Below, in pieces: positions 11,210 to 21,570 of a stretch of DNA of 64,000 bases. The DNA comes from Rhododendron vialii (taxonomy: Eukaryota; Streptophyta; Magnoliopsida; Ericales; Ericaceae), in the NCBI RefSeq assembly GCF_030253575.1, contig NC_080559.1:30716501-30780500 (forward strand). The letters run 5' to 3'. Made by a program: the position numbers and the translations under genes. Positions within the stretch are counted from its first letter, which is position 1; every line of letters starts with the position of its first letter. The notes under the pieces are model-generated. The model did no database searches and was not told where the DNA came from. It saw nothing but the letters and a program-made list of their open reading frames with translations.

Positions 11210-12952
11210 ATGGGTTACGTTCTAAGAGTGAAAATGGCGTCCTTCTTCGCCGGCGCAGCGACGGCATCGTTGATTGGTCTGTACCTCCTCCACGAGGACT
11301 ACAAGGCTGCCCACCACTCCATCTCTCAAAAGGTAAACTATGTTGTTTCATACCTATTCCCTTTGGATCCTTCTTTGTGTTTTTGATCTTTCCGTGTAAT
11401 CTATTAGCTTCATTTGTTACAATTTTTTAGGTGCCTTTCACTGGTTTGATATGGTGCCCTGCTGCCCTAGCTTGACTATTTCTGATTTTCTGAATATAAA
11501 GAATCAATATGATGGGATTGACCTTTGTATTTTCTTCTGCAGTATTCTGGCCTAATACGATTGATTCTTGATGAAACCCTTGGTCTGGCATAAATAGATG
11601 CGTTTCCTATATTTAGTTGTTTGCCCTTTATGTTTGCACTAATCCGGCACATAAAAGGTTCTCTGAAGCAAATGAGGAAATAGTTTGGGATTTAGAGAAC
11701 TTTATGTTATCCATTAAATGCCAGAAAAACAACGCCTAGAAAGCTTAGAAAGCAGATTGTCCACATACATTTCCCCATCATGGTTAACAACTGGACGTTG
11801 GTTTTTAACATTTGAAGAGAAAAAGAAATCCCTACCTTTCCGTTCCGCGCGGGTACAAAAAAATAGACAAGTCCAGCTTTAGTACCAGGGCCAGAAGCAG
11901 GAGAATCAACGGATAAGTGCAGTTCAAGCTGTAAGTGGAGGAAGTAAGGCCACTCGCTCTGTAAGGGACTAAGGGCAGCTAGGCTCATTAATCTATTGAA
12001 TCTTTAAGCTATGAATACCCTGCTTGAATGCCTATTGGAGAGTAGTATATGGAAGAGAACTACAATCTTATGTGACTGGAACTGTTCTCTCATCTCAAAC
12101 CATGTTGCAATTTTACGAAGTTCCCAACAGGCCAACATAGCCATAGGTGTTGGGAGCTCTGGAATGTTTTACATGACTTCATTAGTTTTCTTAGGAATAA
12201 AAAAATTATGGTGTAGCACTTCTTAATTAGATGACATGCATGGAGTGAGGTCCTCTATATTATATATGACCCGTACAGATTTGGCGCTCTCTAACCTTGT
12301 GAAGCTGATATTTTTTTGGCTAGAAGAGGGTTAGCTTAATTTACTATGAGTGAAATCTAAGTTATCGTGGGATGAAGTTTGTGAACGTGGAAGGAGGAGA
12401 ATGCATGACAAAATATCTTTTTCGAAATGCTTATCTCCTGAATTTGGAAAGTTTCCCTAGTAATTTGAATCAGTTGTAGCCTAGCTTGTTGTTAGGATCC
12501 ATTTGTTGCTACAGTTCAAATGCTTGGCTTGTCAAGCAAGGAATGGTAGTTTGTGTCTGAGTGCAGCAATATTGTGCATTGCCTGTGATTAGGTGTATTT
12601 GATCTTAGCGTACCCTGCAAATTTTAAGCCATTCATATTTTGGCAGAAGCTATTACAATGACGATTTGGTATTGCCTTATTTGTATTTCATGTTTACTCT
12701 TTTTTGGGTTGAGGATCAGTCTCACGCTATGTTAGGTTGTGAAGAAAGAACTTTGTTGAGTTGTTAGTAGTCTTTTTAAGTAGAATAGAGATGGTGACTT
12801 TAACCTGCAGATTCACAACCAGTATTTGACAGTATTTAACTACTTTTTGTGTTTAGATGAAAGGACTGCATGAATCTCTGGATGGACGCATAACTTCTCT
12901 GGAAAGGTTAAAGGAGGTTGAAGCTTCAAAGCCTGTGGAAGCAGCAGACTAG
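11210..12952 (+). CDS. Small conserved membrane protein (72 aa), function unknown
   Basis: The CDS is join(11210..11332,12857..12952), two exons with a 1.5-kb intron, GT-AG and phase 0. The N-terminal half contains a hydrophobic segment at residues about 10-27 (ASFFAGAATASLIGLYLL), preceded by a basic VLRVKM. The C-terminal half is a short amphipathic, coiled-coil-like stretch (GLHESLDGRITSLERLKEVE). The layout suggests a single-pass tail- or signal-anchored protein with a coiled-coil end. I recall similar anonymous plant proteins of about 70-75 residues but cannot name a function. A GA repeat (11178-11205) abuts the start codon. A second in-frame Met at codon 9 is an alternative start. The intron holds no gene I can identify. 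Confidence 0.72.
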
Positions 12953-14280
12953 ATGGCTGAGGGTTTGCTGCTGGTAGTTTATGTTGTAGCCTTTCAGGTT
13001 CTATTGCATAAGGATTCTTCAATTTTGTTTTACTATTCTCACATTGCACCAAATACTGTCTTTTAGTTTGCTTGTTTGTTTCTAATAAACACAGAATCTT
13101 TTAGCTTCTCAAAATTATAAATATCTTTCTAGATGGTTGAGCAATCTTATCTAATCTAGCACTTTAGAGTTTAGCATCATTTCAAAGTCGCATAGCTTTC
13201 AATTCTTGTGAGCATTTTGCCTCTTCCCTTCGCATACTTGTATGTCTTTTCCCACTCCCCTCCCCCTTCTTCCATACGTACAGTAAACTCTATGAGCGTT
13301 TGATATCACCTCTCATGCAACATCTGATTTCATCCGACTGGTAGAAGTTGGAGGAGGCCGTGCTTTGAGTTGCCAAATCTAGCAGTTCTGTTGCCTTCGA
13401 TTGCTTATCCACACCCAGCCACCCAGGAACTTATTTTCTCATCTAGAAAGCCAATTCAATCATTAGTTTTCTTTAAATTGTTCTTCCTGCCACACGTTGT
13501 CCTGGCCTTCTATGAAAAAGGGGTCTGCAGCCAATCTTTGGCCGGAGATGCTCTAGCAATAAAACTCCATAGCGGACACATCTCACTTCTCTTCTCCGTC
13601 TATGGACTTGCATATCCGCATTATGGTTTCATTATTGACAAAACATAAGAGCTGAGAGAAGGTTTCCTTTAGTTTTTGGCATGTTTTTGTTTTTGACAGC
13701 TGGAATTCACCTTTTGCATAGAAATACTAATAGAGACAAGAAAAAAGACAGGAAACAAGAGTTTGTGTGTTTCTATTGTTAATGTGTTGCTTGGCATAAT
13801 TCTTTCATAATCATGGTCTCTTTTTAAAAAAAAAAAGCTCTTGGACTCCCAAAAAGTTGTGGCACGACCCAATAGGCAGGAAACAGGAGTCGCCCAATTG
13901 GGACCATCTTTGCTCACTTCCGTCCCTCTCATATGGGCTTTTTGTTTGTTCATCTTTTTATTGTTTCGACTGCGAAGGAGTTTAGTATTTAACAGCAATT
14001 GTCTCAGTTATTGAAGATGATTCAGCTTCCTTCTAATGAAGGAGTAAGTAAATGATAGTAGTACTAGGAAGAAAGGGTATAGTGTACCGGACTAGTGATG
14101 GCAAATCAAGCACGGGTACAGGACCAATAATAGCACATAACGACTGTGTTTCCTTGGGCGGAGCCAGGTAGCTTAGCTTATGCTACTGTACTACTAGCTT
14201 TTACCAAGCAAGCACTTGTTAGTCTTTGTGGTCCTCCATTCCGTTTGTTAATTGTCTTTTTCTTTGCACCTCGTGGCTGT

Positions 14281-14284
<4 letters not shown>

Positions 14285-14325
<41 letters not shown>
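14285..14325. repeat. (CT)n microsatellite
   Basis: An almost perfect run of about twenty CT units. It makes a Ser-Leu run in one frame, which explains a spurious open frame at 14146-14364. Confidence 0.95.
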
Positions 14326-14328
<3 letters not shown>

Positions 14329-15954
14329 GTATTTGACCGGACAGTCTTGAATTTAATTTTCTAGGAAGTTGATAAAGCCACTTCTTTCCTAGACTGTAGT
14401 CATAAAGGCAAGCAATTAAGAAAAGCTTCATGTTTCACTCCAGTAAATCACAGAGAGTTAATTCGCTAGTTCCAGTAACGTTGGAAGAAACTCTCATACA
14501 AATTTGTTTACATGGGGCAGGATATTTGATCGGCCTAATCGTGAGAAGGCTCAAAGTTGAAGTCGGAGCAACTACCGGGATAGTTGAGTCTGGCAAACAG
14601 CTACGATTCATTTAACTTATTAATGGCTTTAAAACGGCCTAACTTTTTGTCAGATTAGGCCAGATCTAATCCAGTAGTAACATAATTTTTCAGTAGGGCC
14701 GTCCGATTTATTCTTAGCTTTTACGCTCATGTTTTCAATCTTTATTCTCGCTAATTATAGTGTTATTTTCGAAATATATTTTCGCACTCGTGTTTGAGTT
14801 TTTGTTCACGCACACGCATTATGAGGCTTAGATGGGTGCGCAGGTACGCGGGGGTGAGACGTTTGTTTGTTAGTGGGAATAGATGGGGACAATCATTGCG
14901 CCATACAGCTGTCTTTCCCCCCACACACCCTCTCTCTCTCTCTCTCTCTCGTTTTGGCTACTCCATCCATCAACGCTCCGTCCCCTCCCCTCACCTATTT
15001 GTCCCCACTCATAAATACTCTCTCTCTTAAATTGCCGTAGAATAGAAAAAACTACGTCATCCCCTGTTCCACTTCTACCACCCACCTTGGGAAACTCTTC
15101 CTACCACTTCATTTCGGTCCAAGGACTGTTTTATCATTTTATTTAGCCCTTCAATTTATCGTATTTTACAATTTCCTTTTGAACCATTGACAATTCAATT
15201 CAATGCAATGGGATATGGTTATTTGGTCTCCTTCAAGCCACACCACACCCTTGAGGAGGGCAGGTGCCGGACTTGTTTACTTTAGATTTTCCCGTACATA
15301 CCCTGTGGTGAGAAATAGAGATAAGAAATGGGAGCTATTTCTCACCCAATCTCATCATTTTTCATGAGATCTAATGAGAAAGGGGAAGACCAATTAAAAA
15401 AATTTATTTTTGTACTTTCTTCTCAAATTTTCACCAAAACACACGAGTGGTTTTGTTAGAAATTATAACTGTTTTATTCTTTTTTCATGTATTTCTTTCA
15501 TTCAAAGGGGCTGTTAGAGATGACTTCAGTAACTAGTGGAGTAGTATTTTAGGAGTTCAACCCAAGACTTCGTCCCAAAGAGACTACACAACTTGTTGGG
15601 CAAAACCCATGGCCATGGTCATAGTTTTTTTCCCCAAAACGATAAAATATTGTATTATTAATCTCAATAAAAATACATTAAGTAGAAGACTCGTCTCTAA
15701 ATAGAAAACCAAGCAACCATTATGGTAAGAACTCAACCCAATGCCTAACCCCAAACCAAACAAACATTTTCCAGCCAAAAACACACTTCATTGGAATGGC
15801 TAATTTTAACTTCATTAAAATGGCTAATTGTTTTGGTGTTCGAGGGATCATCCATCACAAAATCTAATCAATCAATTATCGATAATTACATGATTAGATC
15901 GCATTATGTCTTTAAAAGATGAATGTTAAAGTATAACATTGACGAAAAATTATA

Positions 15955-16300
15955 CTCCCTATGTTTCTAAATAAATGGCCGGTTCGCAAATTTAGGTTTT
16001 TAAAAAGATGTATTTTTTTGTTTAAAAAATTCAAACTCTTTTCATAACCGGAAAGAACTCGTTGATTTCTATTGAAAAAAACTCTTCTTTTTTTTTTTTT
16101 GTTTCAAAGTGTTAGTGAAGCGGTATAAATGTTTGATCCGTAATACGAAAACGTAAAAATAATATTTTTTTTCAACAATTTACTAGATATCCATCAACTT
16201 TTTTAATTTAGAAAAAAGATGAATTATTTTTCTTGTAGAAAATGTATTACTTTTAAAAGCTAGGTTTGCGGACCGGACATTCATTTTAGGACGGAGGTAG
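15955..16300. mobile_element. Stowaway-like MITE 1 (Tc1/mariner type)
   Basis: The left terminus is CTCCCTATGTTTCTAAATAA and the reverse complement of the right terminus is CTACCTCCGTCCTAAAATGA, continuing into matched GGTTCGCAAA/GGTCCGCAAA blocks. It is flanked by TA at 15953-15954 and 16301-16302. The interior is AT-rich and non-coding. CTCCCTCCGT ends with a TA duplication are diagnostic of Stowaway MITEs. Confidence 0.82.
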
Positions 16301-16302
16301 TA

Positions 16303-16517
16303 CTCCCTCCGTTCCAAATTGTTTGTCAGGTCCGCAAAACGATAACTTAAAAATAATACAAATTTTTAAAGAAAAAATTCAAGTTTTTTTCACAAATTAA
16401 TAGAACTCATTGATATCTAGTAAATTGTTAAAAAACTTTTAAATTTTTCCTACAAAAATTGTATTATTTTCAAGACTCTGTTTTACGGATTGGACAAATA
16501 TTTTGAGACGGAGGGAG
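16303..16517. mobile_element. Stowaway-like MITE 2, abutting MITE 1
   Basis: The left terminus is CTCCCTCCGTTCCAAATTGT and the reverse complement of the right terminus is CTCCCTCCGTCTCAAAATAT, with further matched GTCCGCAAAAC/ATCCGTAAAAC blocks. It is flanked by TA at 16301-16302 (shared with MITE 1) and 16518-16519. Its ends are closer to consensus than those of MITE 1, so it probably inserted later into the TA copy beside MITE 1. Confidence 0.85.
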
Positions 16518-17472
16518 TAATAATTTATCAGCTACAATGACTGAAGGAAATTGGACTTGAATAACATTTGACCTCTGATTGAAAAGTAAAGGATTAAATA
16601 TTTGGGAAGTGACATCGAAGATATCCTGATGTTTCCATTGAAGAAACTCCTCCGCAAAGAAGGTGCCCAAATCCAATGTTCATTTCCCATCTCAAATAAT
16701 TATAATAAAGAATAGAAAAAGTATCACTTCGGTACGGGGGTCAAGTTGCTTCAGAAAACGATGGATAACGCAATAATGCTAGAGAGAGAGACACATGAGA
16801 GAGGAGAGAGAGTTTTTTGCTTTTTCTGTTTTGTCTTATCCGTCGGAAAAATGTGCGAATGTTGGCAGCACGGGAGCAAAGCAAAAGGGCGAGAATAGCG
16901 AAAAAGGTTTTTTTCGCCTAATGGTGGAGTGTTCGGATTACCTTACACGTGTCTCAATTAATTCCTTTTTTTTCTTTTTAGTCAAAGATAGATCATCGCT
17001 TGTGGAGACCAGAATTCGAGCTCCGTTAGAAACACTTATGGTTCAAGACTATGAATAACTTTTGAACTTCTGTGGACTAACTAGCCCTTAACCCATGTTT
17101 CTGTATATGGCTTGTAAAAAAAAAAGTGAATCATTCACGTCGAGGCTCGAAAATTTTAAAAAAAAATTACTTTCCTTAGGCCTAACTCTAAAAATCAATC
17201 TTCGATCAATTGTGTTACGTGGATGGCAAATAATTCACCAACCAATCGATTGGTATAACGCAAATGCTTTAGGGCTCTTTCCCAACACCCCCTTGACATC
17301 ACACAACTCCCACACTTGCACCATTTGCATATTCAAAACCCTAAAACGCCCACGGAGAGAGAGAACAAAACGGGGTTTACTTGCGACTGGGGGCAGTAGG
17401 ATTTCTGTTGTTTTTGCTGTTCATTTGAAAGGCATTTTCCCGTTTTAGGCAAGGTGGTGTTGGGCAACAAAC

Positions 17473-17586
17473 ATGGAAAACCGTGTGAGCAGTGGGTATT
17501 GCGTTCCAGACAAGGGATCAACAGCCCTGGAAGGAAAAAAGTACCGAATCATTCCCTCTCAACGTGATGGGTCATCATCCTCATGA
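17473..17586 (+). other. Overlapping upstream ORF of the GRF gene
   Basis: The first ATG before the GRF start is at 17473 and opens a 37-codon frame (MENRVSSGYCVPDKGS at its start) that ends at TGA 17584-17586. It overlaps the GRF ATG at 17567 in another frame. If it lies in the mRNA, ribosomes starting there would pass the GRF start codon, so it could lower GRF translation. Alternatively it marks an N-terminus whose link to the main frame I cannot see. Confidence 0.45.
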
Positions 17587-20017
17587 TCACCACCGTCCAT
17601 TACCATCATCGCCATCATCTCCTCTCGGTGGGCCCAGTTGTAACAGCAGACCAAACGAGGTCTTGGGAAGCAATATATGCCAAGGCGATGATAAGGTTGC
17701 TGGTGCCACCCCTGCTCCTGCCCCTGCCCCTGAGGTTGCTACTACTAGTAGTGGTGCTGTTTGTGACAAGACTTTTCAGCCTTTTGACCTTTCCACCATC
17801 ACCACCACCACCACCGCTACCACCGCCCTCAAATCCCCAGGTAGTAATCTAATTTTCTAATCGAAGTCAAATCCACACCAAAATACTCCCTCCCTCTATC
17901 CCTCTCCTCTCTCTCTCTCTCTGCAGAGAAATTGTTGGAGTACAAAGTATGAGTGTCTTTCTGAGTATGTGTTGATTTCTCTGTCTTTATTTTGTGTGGC
18001 AGGAGGAATGGCAGGAGATTTGGGGTTTCCTTTTACATGGGCTCAGTGGAAAGAGCTTGAGAGACAAGCAATGATCTACAAGTACATGACGGCCTCCCTT
18101 CCTGTCCCTCCTGACCTCCTTTTACCCATTGCCCAAAGCCTCTCCCCTGCCCAAAACCCCCACTACTCCTGTAATATTTATAATCTCTCCCCATTTCCCT
18201 TTCCATTCTTGTTCCTTGATGTTGGTTTCCTGTTTTTCTCTCTCTGATTTTTTTGTTTTGGTTGGTTTTCCATTTTTGTTCATCAGAATTTTCTTTACAT
18301 TCTTGTTCCTTGATGTGGCCATTTCTGTTTTCCTGAATCTAATTCCTGTTTTGGTTTGTTTGGTGAAGTGGATAACAATGGGTCGGTGTACAACCTCAGA
18401 CTGGGACTATCATCGAGCAATAAGGAAGCAGCAGCAGCAGCAGCAGCAGAGCCAGGGAGGTGCAAGAGGACGGATGGGAAGAAATGGAGGTGCTCGAGAG
18501 ACGTGGCTCCTCACCAAAAGTACTGTGAGCGCCACTTGAACAGAGGCCGTCCCCGTTCAAGAAAGCCTGTGGAAGTACTTGTCCAACAACCCCCTTTCGA
18601 CAACAACAACAATGGCATCAGCAAGAAGACCCGTTTCGACGGCCACAATCTTCCGAACCCTTCGGTTCTACACTCCACCGCTTCCTCGCACGGGCTGCTC
18701 AGATCCAATAGTAATACCGTTCAACCGAATGGGAGGATCCCTCTGTTTCTTGATAGAACTGACGAGAATCTCTCTGATGTTTCCTCTTACAAGGAGCTGA
18801 GCAGGTGCTTTTATGGAGTTGTTTGTTTTAGTAGCTTTTCGCCAAACACAGCAGCCCCTTTGGATAAATTGATTTGATTTCATGAGAAATGAGAGGGTTA
18901 TGGTTTCTCTTCGAATTTCTCACCTGTTTTTTTTAAATCACTTATTCACTCTCTGTTTGGAACACTTGGGGAAGGAGGAAGGGCAAAGGAAGGAATATTA
19001 GACGGAAAGTTGAGAAGAAATTGAACTCATTTTTTGAGTTTTCGCTTCTCCTTCTCAAGAAACCAAACAATGGATGGGAAATTCTTAAGGGTCTGTTTGG
19101 AACTCGTGAAAAGAAAAGAAAGAATGATTTAGAAGGAAAGTGTGAAGAAAATGTGGAGGAAAATGAACTATTCTCAAAACTGAATGTTCCTATTTTCCTC
19201 TCATTCTGTTTCTAAACAGAGGACGGAATTTTTTTTAAATTTTCTTTCCTTTCCTTCCTTCTCTACCAGTTCCGAACAGACCCTCTCTTCTTTTCTACTA
19301 CTGTATTTCTTTCCTCAAGTTCCAAATAAAAGTGGAGAGATTCTCATCTTTTCTCATTAAACCCTTCAATGCAAAGGGGCGTGTACCTTGATTCATTGAG
19401 TTATATTTTGCATTTTTGTTTGTAGGGGCTTCGATTGGAGTAGGCAAGAACTAAATCTGAATCCGTATACAGATTTTAGTAATTTCTCCGATGAGCCACT
19501 GAATCTGTATCCATACACAGATTTCGGTGCCCCTGAATCAGAACCCGACCTAATCTCCTTACAAACGCAGAATCGAATGGAAACCCCGAGGGGTTTCATT
19601 GACGCCTGGTCAAAAACCGATTCCAACGCCAACAAGAAGCCCAGTTCCTCTGTTTCTTCACATTCCAACACGTGGCCTTCTTCTCTAACCTTATCCGTGG
19701 CCATGGCGGCCGGGAACGCCCTCGACGAGGAAATGGGCCACATCGAAACGGGTTCAGGTAATGCAGATTCAGGAGAGTTGGAGCTCCACAAGGCCAATGT
19801 TTCAAGCTGCTGGTTGAGCCCTGGTTCGTACGTGGGTTCAGCACCAGGGGGCCCACTAGCCGAGATGTTGCGGCCGAATAGTATGGCCGCGTGTTCGGAT
19901 TCATCTCCGTCCGAGGTTCTTCAGAGGACACTGCTTTCGCTTTCGGATAGCAGCGGTTGCACTAGCCCGGCCATTGCAGCAGTTCCAGAGATCATGCCTT
20001 TCCAGTGGCTTAATTGA
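17567..20017 (+). CDS. GRF: Growth-regulating factor (GRF transcription factor, QLQ + WRC)
   Basis: The CDS is join(17567..17840,18003..18170,18369..18804,19426..20017), 489 residues, with all junctions GT-AG and in phase. Residues about 100-135 are the QLQ domain ([17 protein letters not shown] then [10 protein letters not shown], fitting Q-x3-L-x2-Q), which binds GIF co-activators. Residues about 175-217 are the WRC domain with the zinc-binding pattern C-x9-C-x10-C-x2-H ([16 protein letters not shown], then YCERH) and a basic RGRPRSRK nuclear signal. The C-terminal part carries FIDAW (about 349-353) and GGPLAEML (about 434-441), small motifs seen in GRFs. A (GCA)n run encodes seven alanines just before the WRC. 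GRFs act in the nucleus to drive leaf and meristem cell proliferation. The upstream frame closes at TGA 17486-17488, so the first in-frame ATG is 17567. miR396 should repress the transcript through the site at 18553-18574. Confidence 0.94.
18553..18574 (+). promoter_or_regulatory. miR396 target site in the GRF coding sequence
   Basis: The sequence CCGTTCAAGAAAGC followed by CTGTGGAA is the well-known bulged miR396 complementary site of GRF mRNAs. It lies at the end of the WRC-encoding segment, where it is found in other GRFs, and translates as SRKPVE. It matches the canonical site as I remember it at every position, so this GRF should be under miR396 control. Confidence 0.92.
19089..19283. 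mobile_element. Possible MITE in GRF intron 3
   Basis: The left end GGGTCTGTTTGGAACTCGTG is mirrored by the reverse complement of the right end, GGGTCTGTTCGGAACTGGTA. The GGGTCTGTTTGG start resembles Tourist-type ends, but I found no convincing target duplication. A diverged partial copy of the left half lies at about 18953-19040, so two related insertions or a duplication are present. The intron is otherwise ordinary. Confidence 0.45.
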
Positions 20018-21007
20018 GTTTATTTGAGTTGGACTAGCCCGGCCCTTAGGCATTTCCTCTGTTGGAGTGGATTTTCGTTTATTTTGGGTTTCGAGAGTGA
20101 CGGTGGACGGTTTTTGTGCCGACCTTAGACAATGCTTTGCTGCTTGTTTTTTTTTTTTTTCATCTAAGCATTATAAGTTTCAATTAATGTTTCGAGTGCA
20201 GAAAGTGTAATAGTATGTCTCAGCCATGGATTTGAAATTTTTGAAAGCTCCCTTCTAGTTGTGAAAGAGATGAACCAGTTGAATTTTTTGGGGTGGGAAA
20301 AAGTGTTAACAGACTAGTGGAAAGAGATGATGGGTGCGGTTTTGTTTGTGATGGGCTCTGAATTCTGACGATGCCATTGCCTTTGATTCTCAAATCTTGG
20401 GGTGATATTTTGGCGTTACATGAAGTCGAAAGTACGGATTTTCTGTGTTTAATTTTTGGGTAAACTACAAAGATTGTGCGATGGTTGTTGGGGATACAGT
20501 GGCTTCTTCTTCCTTTTGGGATGGGCCACCATCCTACTATTGTGTCACTTCTGGGCAATTTTTAGCAACTTGGATTGCTTTGAGCCGACGAAACATGTCT
20601 GTCTCTACACCCATCGTGGGGGGTGCTCCTAGCTGTTTTTACTTTGGGTTTTGTGTTAAAACTGCAGCTTTTTGTTCTCTTAACTTCTACACGAGTGAAA
20701 ACTGGTCCATTGCTCAAGGGATTGGGAGATGCCGTCAAGCGGCTAATTCTACCGTTAATCTCGACACGGACGTCTCGGATCTAATTGGAACGTATAAAGA
20801 TCTGAATTGTCCGTTGTTCGGATTAAGATCCGATCTGTCAATGCCGAATTGAATAGTCAGATCGGTTGCTCGATACTGTTGCCAAGCACCGCGCTTCAAG
20901 CACTGTTTGGAAACTAGAAGGCTATAGTTGAATCGATGAGACTCGAAGTCATGTAATGCGCGGGCTAGAGCAAGATGCAAGGAAGAAAGCGTCTCTCAAA
21001 AGTATTA

Positions 21008-21158
21008 CTCCCTATTCCATGGTAAATATTTTCTATAGAAATTCGTGTATTTTTAAATTTCAAAAAATATGTATTTCTATATATTTGGTGGAAAAAAAAA
21101 AACTTAGGATTTGAAGATGCAATTCTCATGGGGTACATTTGAAGTGGGATGGAGGGAG
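21008..21158. mobile_element. Stowaway-like MITE 3
   Basis: The left end is CTCCCTATTCCATGG and the right end reads GTGGGATGGAGGGAG, whose reverse complement is CTCCCTCCATCCCAC. TA flanks it at 21006-21007 and 21159-21160. At 151 bp it is short for the family. Confidence 0.7.
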
Positions 21159-21429
21159 TACAAATTAGTACTTACTACATTTGCGGGAGCGAAGATTAAG
21201 AACACAAGCGACGAGCGTAGAGAGGATTGAGAGCAAGAGTTGAGGCTCTTGCTGAAAAATTATGCGACTAAGATGAGACTCGCGTTGAACCTTCCAAGTT
21301 CCAATGTGCTTAGGGAGAGCATTTCGCGGACAATTTCAGGGACAGTAGGATTTCTGCTTATAGTGGTTTGCTTGAATTGGGAGAAATTTCTACTATAAAA
21401 GTCAAGACTCCTATCGGTTGCTGTGGTAC

Positions 21430-21570
21430 GAAGTCTTGGGTTTGGCCTAATGATTGCGTAACGCTCCTTTGGGGCGAGAGGTCTAGGGTTTGAGTCCTAT
21501 GGACAGGAGGTTGACCCTCGTAGTAATCTAACTTATACTGACATCCTATCGTCGGGTAAAAAGGAAAAAA
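21430..21570 (+). mobile_element. tRNA-derived SINE with imperfect target duplication
   Basis: The head holds an A-box-like TGGCCTAATG and a B-box-like GGGTTTGAGTCC about 40 bp downstream, the pol III promoter arrangement of tRNA-derived SINEs. The 3' end is A-rich (GTAAAAAGGAAAAAA). The flanks TCGGTTGCTGTGGTAC (about 21414-21429) and TCGGCGGTTGTGGTAC (about 21571-21586) look like a slightly diverged target-site duplication. It is younger-looking than the Au-like relics. Confidence 0.65.

Larger units (their letters stand above)
12953..17472. other. Intergenic, microsatellites and Stowaway MITEs, no gene recognised
   Basis: The interval begins with the 3' end of the small membrane-protein gene. 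CT microsatellites occur at 14285-14325 and 14932-14951. Two adjacent Stowaway MITEs fill 15955-16517. A minus-strand SINE-like fragment is likely around 17125-17225. Open frames here (for example 13370-13648 plus, 14794-15030 plus, 16795-17058 plus) lack domains and are rejected as genes. The last few hundred bases should hold the GRF promoter and leader. Confidence 0.5.

Noticed and set aside
11707-11988. 93-codon minus-strand frame inside the intron of the small membrane-protein gene
   Set aside because: No domain, no splice support, and it lies within an intron. It looks like chance.
13370-13648. 92-codon plus frame
   Set aside because: No recognisable motif, and it follows directly on a 3' untranslated region.
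14146-15085. Frames with Ser-Leu runs on both strands
   Set aside because: They are driven by CT microsatellites at 14285-14325 and 14932-14951.
17492-17566. N-terminal extension of the GRF frame from 17492
   Set aside because: The codon at 17492 is GTG, not ATG, and the frame is closed just upstream by TGA at 17486-17488.
20445-20852. 135-codon plus frame downstream of the GRF gene
   Set aside because: No domain or family resemblance, and it lies in the GRF 3' flank. Kept only as an anonymous frame.
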